NCBI RefSeq assembly: GCF_023206215.1
Contig: NZ_CP065800.1
Span: 372,001 to 436,000, forward strand
Direction: 5' to 3'
Length of the DNA: 64,000 nt
From: Butyrivibrio fibrisolvens
GTDB lineage: Bacteria > Bacillota > Clostridia > Lachnospirales > Lachnospiraceae
Within the stretch, counting starts at the first letter, position 1. Every line of letters begins with the position of its first letter. The position numbers were made by a program, and so were the translations under genes. The notes beneath the pieces are model-generated. The model was not told the origin of the DNA. It saw only the letters and a list, made by a program, of their open reading frames with translations, and did not search any database. Of this stretch, positions 15,787 to 25,000 are shown piece after piece.

Positions 15787-17874
15787 ATGATCGAGGAAAA
15801 AGGATTGCCGGAATTATTCGGAAGCAATGTTTTTAATGAAGAGACCATGAAAGAGCGTCTGTCTGCAGCATCCTATAATGCATGGAAGACATGCATCACT
15901 AATGCTCAGCCGCTTGATCTTGCAACTGCTAATGAGATAGCTCAGGCTATGAAGCAGTGGGCTGTAGAAAAGGGTGCTACACACTATACACACTGGTTCC
16001 AGCCTATGACAGGTGTAACTGCTGAAAAGCATGACAGCTTCATTCAGCCTGCTGGTGGTGGCAAGATCGTAATGGACTTTTCAGGTAAGGAGCTTGTAAG
16101 AGGCGAGCCTGATGCTTCTTCCTTCCCTTCAGGTGGCCTTCGTGCAACATTTGAAGCAAGAGGATATACAGCATGGGATCCTACATCTTTTGCTTTCATC
16201 AAAGACGGATCACTTTGCATTCCTACAATCTTCTGCTCTTACTCAGGTCAGGCACTTGATAAGAAGACTCCTCTTCTTCGTTCTATGGATGAGGTATCAA
16301 GACAGTCTATCAGAATCTTAAGACTTTTTGGTGATACAGAAAGTAACAGAGTTCTTGCACAGGTTGGTCCTGAGCAGGAATACTTCCTTGTAGACAAGGA
16401 ACTTTACAACCAGCGTGAAGACTTAAAGCTTACAGGTCGTACACTTTTTGGTATCAAGCCACCACGCGGACAGGAACTTGAAGATCACTACTTCGGACAG
16501 CTCAAGCCAAGAGTTGCCGCTTATATGAAGGATCTTGATGAAGAGCTCTGGAAAGTTGGTGTTCTTTCAAAGACCAAGCATAACGAAGTTGCTCCATCCC
16601 AGCATGAGATGGCTCCTGTATATTCAGGTGCTAACGCAGCCTGCGATCAGAACCAGCTTGCTATGGAGATCATGAAGAAAGTTGCTGACAGACACGGCTT
16701 TGTATGTCTTCTTCATGAGAAGCCTTTTGCAGGTGTTAACGGATCTGGTAAGCATGATAACTGGTCACTTTCTACAGATACAGGTGTTAACCTCTTCAAA
16801 CCAGGTTCAACTCCAGGTGAAAATGCACAGTTCCTTCTCTTCCTTGCAGCATTCGTTAAAGGCGTAGATGAATATCAGGAAGCTCTTAGATGTACTGTAG
16901 CATCTGCCGGTAATGACCACAGACTTGGAGCTCAGGAAGCACCGCCAGCTATCATCTCCATCTTCCTTGGTGATGAGCTTGATGCAGTAGTTAGAAGCAT
17001 CATCGAAGGCAAGTCCTACAAGGGATCAGGCAAGCATTCAATCCAGATCGGTATCGATGTACTTCCTTCTATCCCTCAGGACAATACTGACAGAAACCGT
17101 ACATCACCTATGGCATTTACAGGTAACAAATTCGAGTTCCGTATGCTTGGATCAGGACAGTCAATCTCAGGTCCAAACATTGCCCTTAACACTATCATGG
17201 CACAGGAGCTCAAAGAATTTGCAGATACACTTGAAAAGAGCAAGAACTTCCAGTCAGATCTTCAGAAGCTTATCAAGAAGACTTTCACAGATCATCAGAG
17301 GATCATCTTCAACGGCAACGGTTATGATGAATCCTGGATCAAGGAAGCCAAGAAGAGAGGTCTTGCAAACCTTGTATCTACAGCAGATGCTCTTCCTGAA
17401 TATGTATCCAAGAAGAATATCGCCCTGTATGTAGATAACAATGTATACACAGAGGAAGAGGTTCGTGCAAGAGGTGCTATCCACGTAGAGACCTACAATG
17501 CAACAATCGAGATCGAAGCTCGTACTATGATCGACATGATCCATCGCCAGATCCTTCCTGCAGCATCAGCTTATACTGCTGAGCTGTGTCAGAGAGCTGC
17601 TGCACTTAAAGCTGCCGGCGTAGTAGTTGAGTATGAGAAAAATACTGCTACAAATACTGCTATACTTACAGATACTCTTGCAGCTGCCTGCAGCAAGCTT
17701 GAAGCAGATTTTGCCAAGGTTCCTGCTGATCCTGACAAAGCTATGAAGTATCTTCATAAGACTATTATCAAGGATATGGACGACGCAAGAAGTGCTTCAG
17801 ATGCTCTTGAAGCTGTAGTAGATGAGCAGTACTGGCCATTCCCTGTATACGCTGATCTTCTGTTTTCAGAATAA
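15787..17874 (+). CDS. glnN: Glutamine synthetase type III
   Basis: ATP-dependent amidation of glutamate with ammonia. The start MIEEKGLPELFG has GGAGGTG 7 nt upstream; an upstream in-frame extension would read through the leader terminator and is rejected. At 695 aa it is far longer than type I enzymes. It shows GSIII blocks such as GPEQEYFLVD (metal-binding Glu), FAGVNGSGKHDNWS, and APPAIISIFLGDEL. This class is known from Bacteroides and Butyrivibrio. It lies between divergent gltBD and amt-PII and so forms the GS-GOGAT ammonia-assimilation pathway in one place. Expression is probably gated by the two terminators in its leader. Confidence 0.97.
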   Translation: MIEEKGLPELFGSNVFNEETMKERLSAASYNAWKTCITNAQPLDLATANEIAQAMKQWAVEKGATHYTHWFQPMTGVTAEKHDSFIQPAGGGKIVMDFSGKELVRGEPDASSFPSGGLRATFEARGYTAWDPTSFAFIKDGSLCIPTIFCSYSGQALDKKTPLLRSMDEVSRQSIRILRLFGDTESNRVLAQVGPEQEYFLVDKELYNQREDLKLTGRTLFGIKPPRGQELEDHYFGQLKPRVAAYMKDLDEELWKVGVLSKTKHNEVAPSQHEMAPVYSGANAACDQNQLAMEIMKKVADRHGFVCLLHEKPFAGVNGSGKHDNWSLSTDTGVNLFKPGSTPGENAQFLLFLAAFVKGVDEYQEALRCTVASAGNDHRLGAQEAPPAIISIFLGDELDAVVRSIIEGKSYKGSGKHSIQIGIDVLPSIPQDNTDRNRTSPMAFTGNKFEFRMLGSGQSISGPNIALNTIMAQELKEFADTLEKSKNFQSDLQKLIKKTFTDHQRIIFNGNGYDESWIKEAKKRGLANLVSTADALPEYVSKKNIALYVDNNVYTEEEVRARGAIHVETYNATIEIEARTMIDMIHRQILPAASAYTAELCQRAAALKAAGVVVEYEKNTATNTAILTDTLAAACSKLEADFAKVPADPDKAMKYLHKTIIKDMDDARSASDALEAVVDEQYWPFPVYADLLFSE

Positions 17875-17875
17875 A

Positions 17876-18035
17876 GGAGATTAATCTTCATAAATGAAGA
17901 TTAACTCCAGAAGTCGATTTGCAAAGGCAAATCGACTTCCATAGTTTTTGAAGTAGATTTGATAGAGCCAGATCGACTTCAATACAAACAGCAAAGGCGC
18001 TGATAGAGTGAGACGTCCACTCTACCGGCGCTTTT
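17876..18035 (+). promoter_or_regulatory. Four successive hairpins between glnN and amt, the last a terminator
   Basis: Hairpin 1 (17876-17907) pairs TTAATCTTCA with its complement. Hairpin 2 (17910-17939) is GAAGTCGATTTGC/GCAAATCGACTTC. Hairpin 3 (17950-17980) repeats most of hairpin 2's sequence (GAAGTAGATTTG/CAGATCGACTTC) with loop ATAGAGC. Hairpin 4 (17993-18035) is TAGAGTG/CACTCTA within an outer CGC/GCG stem, followed by T-rich sequence. The last can end glnN messages; the duplicated pair 2/3 looks like a dual-hairpin antiterminator target for amt. Confidence 0.55.
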
Positions 18036-18116
18036 ATTATATAAATTATTTGGATGAGTTCAAAACTCACCATGGGAGGAATGAGTAAATATATATTTAC
18101 CCAAAGGAGGCTTATT

Positions 18117-19892
18117 ATGAGTGAAGAAATGCTATCTTATGTTGACTCACTGGTATTCGGAGTCTGGTTCCTTGCAGGAGCCGCACTGGTCTTTTGGATG
18201 CAGGCAGGATTTGCAATGGTTGAAACAGGATTTACCAGAGCCAAGAATGCCGGAAATATCATTATGAAGAACCTTATGGACTTCTGTATCGGAACTGTAA
18301 TGTTCATCCTGATAGGATTTGGTCTTTTTCTTGGAGAAGATACACTTTTTGGTCTTGTGGGAATGCCCAACTTCGACATCTTCTCACACTATGCGGACTT
18401 TGACTGGTCAGGATTTGTATTTAACCTTGTATTTTGTGCAACAACAGCAACTATCGTATCAGGAGCTATGGCTGAAAGAACCAAGTTCATATCTTACTGT
18501 GTATACTCAGCTGTTATCTCAGGTGTTATCTATCCTGTAGAAGCTCACTGGACATGGGGCGGCGGCTGGCTTGCTCAGATGGGATTCCACGATTTTGCAG
18601 GTTCTAACTGTATCCATATGGTTGGTGGTATCTGCGCACTTATCGGCGCTTGGATGCTGGGGCCTCGTATTGGTAAGTTCACTAAGGATTCTGATGGTAA
18701 GATCACTAAGGTCAATGCATTCCCAGGACACAATATTCCGATCGGTGCTCTTGGCGTATTCATTCTCTGGCTTGGCTGGTATGGATTCAACGGAGCTGCA
18801 GCAACATCTCTTGAACAGCTTGGTGATATCTTCGTAACAACAACTATCGCTCCTGCTGTAGCAACTGTAGTATGCATGATCTTCACATGGATAAAATATG
18901 GCAAGCCTGATGTATCTATGTGTCTTAACGCTTCACTTGCAGGTCTTGTAGCTATCACAGCTCCTTGCGACAGCGTTGATGCATTTGGTTCTATCATGAT
19001 TGGTGTTGTAGCAGGACTTCTTGTAGTATTTGGTGTATGGCTTCTTGATAATGTTCTTAGGATTGATGATCCCGTTGGTGCTGTAGCAGTTCATATGATG
19101 AATGGTATATGGGGAACTATCGCTGTAGGTCTCTTTTCTACTAACACTGTTCCGGGATATTCACTTGCTGATGCTAATGGCAACGAACTTGTAGGCCTTT
19201 TCTACGGCGGCGGCTTAAAACTTCTTGGAATACAGCTTGTAGGAATGTTTGCAACAATCCTCTGGACAGTAGTAACTATTGTTATCACATTCGCTGTCAT
19301 CAAGGCAACTCTTGGGCTTAGGGCTTCTGAAGAAGAGGAGCTTTCTGGTCTTGATATTACTGAGCACGGTCTTTCATCTGCATATGCAGGATTCTCCATT
19401 ATGGATATCACAGGCATGGAGATGGAGGAAAATGAAAATACAGATCTTGGAATCGGGGAATACGATAAGGCTTCTGAAGCTCTTAAAAATGCATCCGTCA
19501 AGGTTATCAAAGCTCCTACTTATCCCGAAGCTGATTCCGGTATACATAAGGTTGTTATCATAGCTAAGCTTTCTCGCTATGATAAGCTCAGAAAAGCAAT
19601 GAATGATCTGGGCGTAACCGGAATGACAGTAACTCAGGTTATGGGATGCGGTATTCAGAAGGGTGCGGGCGAAAAATACCGCGGCGTAGAAATGGATGCA
19701 ACGCTTCTTCCTAAGGTTAAGCTTGAGATCGTAGTTGCCAAGATCCCTGTAGAAAAAGTAATTGAAACTGCAAAGCGCGCTCTCTTCACCGGCCACATCG
19801 GAGATGGTAAGATCTTTGTTTACAATGTAGGCAAGGTTGTAAAGATCCGTACAGGCGAAGAAGATGTGGCAGCTCTGGCAGACGTAGAATAA
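18117..19892 (+). CDS. amt: Ammonium transporter with C-terminal PII domain
   Basis: Ammonium channel of the Amt/Rh family fused to its own PII regulator. AAAGGAGG six bases before ATG 18117 fixes the start; upstream in-frame ATGs lack such a site. Residues 1 to about 410 form the eleven-helix channel (WMQAGFAMVETG; pore histidines within SNCIHMVGG and AVHMMNG). The Amt cytosolic tail with EEEELSGLDITEHG follows. From about residue 477 a complete PII domain runs to the C-terminus, with T-loop region GEKYRGVEM and signature TGHIGDGKIFV, ending KIRTGEEDVAAL. Covalent linkage should make gating depend on ATP/ADP/2-oxoglutarate within one chain; that is inferred from free GlnK-AmtB. Confidence 0.95.
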   Translation: MSEEMLSYVDSLVFGVWFLAGAALVFWMQAGFAMVETGFTRAKNAGNIIMKNLMDFCIGTVMFILIGFGLFLGEDTLFGLVGMPNFDIFSHYADFDWSGFVFNLVFCATTATIVSGAMAERTKFISYCVYSAVISGVIYPVEAHWTWGGGWLAQMGFHDFAGSNCIHMVGGICALIGAWMLGPRIGKFTKDSDGKITKVNAFPGHNIPIGALGVFILWLGWYGFNGAAATSLEQLGDIFVTTTIAPAVATVVCMIFTWIKYGKPDVSMCLNASLAGLVAITAPCDSVDAFGSIMIGVVAGLLVVFGVWLLDNVLRIDDPVGAVAVHMMNGIWGTIAVGLFSTNTVPGYSLADANGNELVGLFYGGGLKLLGIQLVGMFATILWTVVTIVITFAVIKATLGLRASEEEELSGLDITEHGLSSAYAGFSIMDITGMEMEENENTDLGIGEYDKASEALKNASVKVIKAPTYPEADSGIHKVVIIAKLSRYDKLRKAMNDLGVTGMTVTQVMGCGIQKGAGEKYRGVEMDATLLPKVKLEIVVAKIPVEKVIETAKRALFTGHIGDGKIFVYNVGKVVKIRTGEEDVAALADVE

Positions 19893-19988
19893 GTTCAGAA
19901 ACTTACGAATAATAATTTCAAAACAATACTTCAGATCTAAATTTAAAAACTATATTTTAAAACTATAGTCAAAAAATAGTTCCAAACG

Positions 19989-20071
19989 AAAATCCGGTAT
20001 TAGTAAGAACCCTCTCAGCTCTCCCTCGATTAAGAGCTTTGGTGTAGGAATCTTATCTAATACCGGATTTT
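19989..20071. terminator. Bidirectional long hairpin between amt and the secreted protein gene
   Basis: AAAATCCGGTATTAG pairs perfectly with CTAATACCGGATTTT around a 50-nt loop that itself contains AGCTCT/AGAGCT and other pairings. It lies between converging genes. The branched loop is more elaborate than needed for termination. Confidence 0.75.
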
Positions 20072-20108
20072 CTCAGGCATAGATTGCCTTTATAGATATG
20101 ACTTACTA

Positions 20109-20984
20109 TTAATTAATTGTAAGAGAAATATCTTCATTATAGATATCAGGAGCTGACCAGTCATCTGAATCATATACGCTGAAATAGAACTCTAAATCTT
20201 CTATTTCGTCTTCTTCTGTAATATCTATCTTTTCAAGATCATCAAGGTAGAAGGTGATCTCGCCAAGGGCACTGGTCTGCGCCATAAGATAATCTGCCCA
20301 GTATACGTCTACCATGTATCCATTAATTGATGCATCATCAATTGTGAATACTACGTTCTTATCAGTATTATTGACCATATATACTGAAAGCTCATAGCCC
20401 CAGGTATCATCCCACTCTATGCCGGTAAGAATAAATCTTACATCGTCATTTTCAGATAATACTACATCTTCATCATCATCTTCTCTTATTACATCCTCAG
20501 CATTCTCTTCTCCCTTAGGATAAATATGGAAGTCTTCATCGAAGATATTGTCAGCAGACCAGTCATCAGAATCATAAGCATACATAAGGATATGGATATC
20601 CGTAACTTCGCCGATAAGTTCCTTTTCTTCATCTGTCATATAGAACTCTATCTCTTCGTTTAATTTCTTGCCGGGCTTAACTTCTGCAGAGAAGTAAGGA
20701 TCAACACATACTCCATTAAGAGATGCATTATCAATTGTATACATGTAAGTGATATCTTCGGACTTGTTCTCAATAGTAACCTTAAGTGTATAGCCCCATG
20801 TTCCATCCTCATCAATGTCTGTGATCGTAACAGTTGTCTCATCAATGTCAACAACAGTTATTTCTTCAAAATCCGAATCTTTGGATTTTGCTGCAGTTAC
20901 TTTTATAAGCGGAATAACAGCTATGATCATAGCCAAAAGAACTGCGGTGAGAGTTTTTGCGATAGTCTTTGTCTTAAAATACAT
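20109..20984 (-). CDS. Secreted protein with two homologous beta-rich domains, function unknown
   Basis: Not recognised as a named family. A signal peptide (hydrophobic LTAVLLAMIIAVIPLI) is followed by two tandem copies of a domain of about 110 residues. Copy 1 has TWGYTLKVTIENKS, TIDNASLNGVCVD and YAYDSDDWSADNIF. Copy 2 has TWGYELSVYMVNNT, TIDDASINGYMVD and VYDSDDWSAPDIY. The acidic, strand-rich pattern suggests an immunoglobulin-like extracellular domain. A third, more divergent copy is in the lipoprotein at 34874-36274 (LSLDAMSVNGYDVDG). AAGGAGGT precedes the start. It is a single gene between the amt terminator and tRNA-Ser. A role in surface binding is only a guess. Confidence 0.8.
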   Translation of the reverse strand: MYFKTKTIAKTLTAVLLAMIIAVIPLIKVTAAKSKDSDFEEITVVDIDETTVTITDIDEDGTWGYTLKVTIENKSEDITYMYTIDNASLNGVCVDPYFSAEVKPGKKLNEEIEFYMTDEEKELIGEVTDIHILMYAYDSDDWSADNIFDEDFHIYPKGEENAEDVIREDDDEDVVLSENDDVRFILTGIEWDDTWGYELSVYMVNNTDKNVVFTIDDASINGYMVDVYWADYLMAQTSALGEITFYLDDLEKIDITEEDEIEDLEFYFSVYDSDDWSAPDIYNEDISLTIN

Positions 20985-21229
20985 ACTGTACCTCCTTAAT
21001 TAAAAGTAAAACAAAAGGTGGTAAGACTCCTCTCCCGCGACCATCATTATACGATATTTCGTTAATTGTATCTACCAAAAATACCTACAACAATCAAGTA
21101 TTTTTTTGTAATATATTAACAAAAAAACGTCCATCTTCAAGAAAATCGTTATACATTTTTTAAATATGATGACGTGATCTGTTCTTTATATCTATTCTTA
21201 TTCAGAAAGAAGCATGCCACCATCATCAT

Positions 21230-21270
21230 AAAAAAGAGCCATAATTGTCAACCATAACAACTATAGCTCT
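21230..21270 (-). terminator. Terminator of tRNA-Ser
   Basis: On the minus strand, AGAGCTATAGTTGT pairs with ACAATTATGGCTCT (two G-T wobbles) and a T-run follows. It starts 6 nt after the tRNA 3' end. Confidence 0.85.
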
Positions 21271-21276
21271 AATCAG

Positions 21277-21362
21277 CGGAGACGGCGGGATTCGAACCCG
21301 CGTGCCCTTGCGGACAAACGCATTTCGAGTGCGCCTCATTACGACCACTTTGATACGTCTCC
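21277..21362 (-). tRNA. tRNA-Ser (anticodon CGA)
   Basis: Acceptor GGAGACG pairs with CGTCTCC with discriminator G. The anticodon loop is CTCGAAA, giving CGA, which reads UCG. There is a long variable arm (TTGTCCGCAAGGGCA) as in type II tRNAs, and the T-loop is GTTCGAA within CGCGG/CCGCG-like pairing. CCA is not encoded. No flanking direct repeat suggests an integrated element here. Confidence 0.95.
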
Positions 21363-21405
21363 AAACATATGATAGAATGTACACTTTAATGCACAACCCA
21401 ATAAT

Positions 21406-21430
21406 AAAAGGCGCCTGTACAGCGCCTTTT
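21406..21430. terminator. Terminator downstream of the 90-residue protein gene
   Basis: AAAAGGCGC and GCGCCTTTT pair around a short loop. On the minus strand it lies between the small gene ending at 21578 and the tRNA, so the tRNA probably has its own promoter. Confidence 0.75.
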
Positions 21431-21508
21431 AATTATATAGCCACACAAAATGTGCGTCAAGATGCATTTATCCACGCCAAAGGTAAATCCAGCGTCCCAA
21501 ATAAAGAC

Positions 21509-21569
21509 GGGAATAGAAGTGCATCCATGTACTTCTGGACATTCCCTTTTACGTCCTGTAATGTCGGGA
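21509..21569. repeat. Short double-hairpin repeat
   Basis: A 38-nt hairpin (GGGAAT..ATTCCC enclosing AGAAGTGCATCCATGTACTTCT-type pairing) is followed by TTACGTCCTGTAA. It shares length and the CATCCATG loop with units at 4405 and 55003/55061, but its stem bases differ and remain paired. It lies just past the stop of the 90-residue gene. Confidence 0.65.
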
Positions 21570-21577
21570 ACTCTACA

Positions 21578-21850
21578 TCACATCATCTGTGCGATAGCAG
21601 TAAGGGCATCAAACTCTGCCTCATATACTCCGCCCTTGTTCTCCATCTCTTCCCAGGTGTACCACTGACCATTGAGCTGGATAGAACCAACTCCTATATC
21701 AGTTACTACTACCTTGAGCGCTCTTCCACCGGTGATCATATATACATACTGATTCACCTCAAAAGGCATATTGTAAACGTGCCCTCTGGATACGACATCT
21801 TTGGTCTCCTCCGGAGATAAGTTCTTATCAACCGCTTCTGTTCTGGTCAT
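21578..21850 (-). CDS. Small conserved-looking protein of unknown function (90 aa)
   Basis: Starts MTRTEAVDKNLSPEE with AGGAGG five bases upstream; a GTG six bases earlier falls inside the ribosome-binding region. The sequence is soluble and mixed alpha/beta, with GHVYNMPFEVNQYVYMI and QLNGQWYTWEEMENKGG. No family was recognised. It follows jetC on the same strand after 212 bp, in the place where jetD would be expected, but it is far too short for JetD and has no Toprim-like motif. It has its own ribosome binding site and is followed by the hairpin repeat and a terminator. Confidence 0.65.
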   Translation of the reverse strand: MTRTEAVDKNLSPEETKDVVSRGHVYNMPFEVNQYVYMITGGRALKVVVTDIGVGSIQLNGQWYTWEEMENKGGVYEAEFDALTAIAQMM

Positions 21851-22062
21851 ATCCACCTCCTAAAACTAATAAATATAGTTACAGCTTTGTAATTTATAAC
21901 AAACGCAGCAGCAATGTAAGCTTGGTATCAAAACAGGTAATAATTTTGGTCCATCTCACATGCATATAAGTTATCGGCGACTATACCATCAAGTTTTAGT
22001 TCAAAATCATTAACTAAAGTTTCTAACCTGGACAGACCAAAATCTCCAAATTCTTTACAAAT

Positions 22063-25000
22063 TCAGGCAGTTTCCACTATGCGTGTAAGCGCTTCGTTAT
22101 CAAGGAAGTGCTCTACATAACTACTCTTATCGGTATACATCATTACGATATTGGTTATATCAGCTTTAGGAGCTATAACCTTAACCTTCTCAGGTACGCA
22201 GCAGAATATCGGCTGCAGGTCAAAACTCTTTAGAAGCTCAATTGATGCTGCTATCTTACTTTCATCCATCTTGTTAAATGCTTCGTCAAGGATTACGACT
22301 CTTAAAGTATTCTCACCCTGAGCCGCACGGACCTTCTGAGCTATAGCAGCGAACATTACTATATAGTAAGGAGTCTGAATACCTGATCCTGACTCATCTC
22401 TTATGACATCAGACATATACTTGCTGGATCCGGAATGGTCTATGGAGCACAGGTCAAGGCGCAGGTATGTTCTGTAATCTGTGTACATCTCAAGCTTCTT
22501 CTCTCTGCTAAGCCTTTGTTCTGTTGTCAGATTCTTCTCATCCATTATAAGCTGCAACAGCTCATCAAGCTCATCTTTGTGAGCTTCTTCAAAGAAACCT
22601 GAGAAGATAGATATTCCGCCGTATCCCGGAAGATCAGGATCGACCTTAACAAGATTTGGATCCATGAACATATCATAAAAGCGCTCGTATCCTTTGGCCT
22701 TCTCATGGATAAGCTTGTATTTGACATTACCAAACCACTTGGAAGCCAGCACTTCATTAACAGCATCTATCTGTTCCTGAGCCTTCTGGATATTGGATTT
22801 AAGCTTACCTATAAATTCAACCTTGAACTCATTGGTCGCTTTCTGGGCAGCCTTGTCTATTTCATCTTCAAATGTTGTGAAGCCGCTCTCAGACAGTCTC
22901 TTGTATTCTGTCTCATACTCTTCATTATCGAAGGTTCTCTCAGGATCAAAGCCTGCGATCTCTTCCTGGTTGTAAGCTGTCCTAAGCCTTCTTACAAGTG
23001 CAAAGTGCCTTGTAGAAGCATCCAAAGTCTCCTGCCTCATTCTGTTATGAGCATCACGGATCTTCTTAAGGCTTCCGCGTCTGTTCTGTCCGGAATCTTC
23101 TCTGATCCATGGATCGCCTACATTCATGCGCCAGTCCATAGAGAATCTTGATCCGTCAACAGCCTGACTTTCAAGAGTAGCGATCTCATCCTTGGCTATA
23201 GCAAGCTTTCGCTGTTCACTTTCTATCTTGTTCTCAGCACGTCCGCATTCGATACTGCTAAGCCTGATCTGCTCTGTTACCTCTTCAAGGCGGGCGGACA
23301 AGCCTCTAAGCTCATTGTGAAGCTCTTCATCACGAGTAGTATCAACGCTTCCTATCTGTCTTAGAAGTTCAAGTGATTCCTCTTCAAGAGCATTTATATC
23401 ATCTGCATGACTTACAGCATTGTCAAAAAAGTCTCTGTCTACAAGGCACTTCTCAACTTTATCAGTTCTTGTAACTGACATGCTGGCCATAAGAGCATCT
23501 TTCTCTTCGGCAAGTCTTGCAAGCTCATCCGCAGCTTCTTTGGCCTGCTGCTCTATGGCGCTCTTACCTATATAGAAGGTCTGACTGGTCTGCTTACCTC
23601 TTGTTACGAATCCTTTATATATAAGAAGGTCCTTGGTAATAGAACACTTGTGCTTATACAGATCCTCTGTATTATCTACCTTGATGATAAATCCAAGCTT
23701 ATAATCTGCATAGAGCCTTGCATCATCGTTGTCCGTCAGAAGTTCCTGTGCAAGAGAACCCTCTTCAGCACTTCCTGTCCAGTTCTCCCTTATCCTTCTG
23801 GTATCGACAAGACCTGACTTATAGGCACGAAGAGCATCTTTACTGGCTCTATATATCTTAAGAGCCTCATCATAATACTCCTCCGGAACCAATAAATCGA
23901 ATCTCTGATTATCAAGATATCCCTCTATTGCTGCCTGCCAGCTTGCATCCTTGACTTCAAGAAGATCTGCAAAGATCGGGATTTCAACATCTTTTCCGAA
24001 TTTCTTCGAAAGCTCTTTTTCCAAAAGCTCTTTAAGTTTAAGAGTCTCCTTGGGATACTGCTTCTGATTACTTTTAAGAGCCTCTATCTTATCTTCCTGC
24101 TCCTTCACCTTATTTCGAACTTCCAGGCTCCTTGCCTTAAGTCCTGCATGAAAAGCGGACAGTTCCTGATAGAGGCTGCCTATCTTGTCATCAACCTCTT
24201 TCTCCGGGTAAGAAGAAAGGTCCTCTATTTTAATATTCTGAGCATTCTTAAGTATCTCTTTGTACTCATCATCGCAGTTAAAGCCTGCATTCTCAGCTTC
24301 CATAAGGAGCATGAGCCAGCTGCCTGCCCTGCTTGTAATGGCCTGATGTACACTCTGAAGGTTATCAAGATAGCCTTTTCGCTTCTCATCTACAGCCTGC
24401 CTTTTGCTTTCAAGGTTCTTTTTGATCTGCTCTGTATCAGACTTACCAAGCTCTTCATGTACATGACCTATCTTGTCCTGAAGGCGGTTCTGCTTGTCCT
24501 TCCTGGTCTCATTCATGGCTTTGGCCTGACTTATATCCATGGTGAGCTGCTCGATGAGATTCTGGGAATCTTCACAGCTTTTTTCAAGAATCTTCTGTTC
24601 ATCACGAAGTATCGCATAGTCAAGGGTCTTAACAAGTACTGCATCCTCGTGATATACGTTATAAGCTTCACTTATCTTCTCAAGCTTCTCAAGCTTCCTG
24701 CGGCTGGACTGAGCCTTGTCACGAAGATCATAGTAGTCATGTATGGTACTTCTTATGGAAGTAAGATCGACACTTTCATTTACAGAACATATAGAGTCTG
24801 TTATAAAGCTTCCTATATTGAGGTTCTCACCGATACTACAGGATACTGCTGCCTTTAGAAGTGATATATATTCACTTCTTATCTGGCCATAGGCTGCCAT
24901 TATATACTTACTGTATTCGGTATCTGTATAGAAATGGTAATTCTCTTCGCCTACATAGGTTGCAAGAAACCTCTTGAGCTCACTAATATTAAGAGCCATA

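Noticed and set aside
21277..21362. Integration site for a mobile island at tRNA-Ser
   Set aside because: No integrase gene and no repeat of the tRNA 3' end was found in the window.
21578..21850. jetD of the Wadjet system
   Set aside because: The product is 90 residues and has no Toprim-type acidic motif, whereas JetD is about 380 residues.
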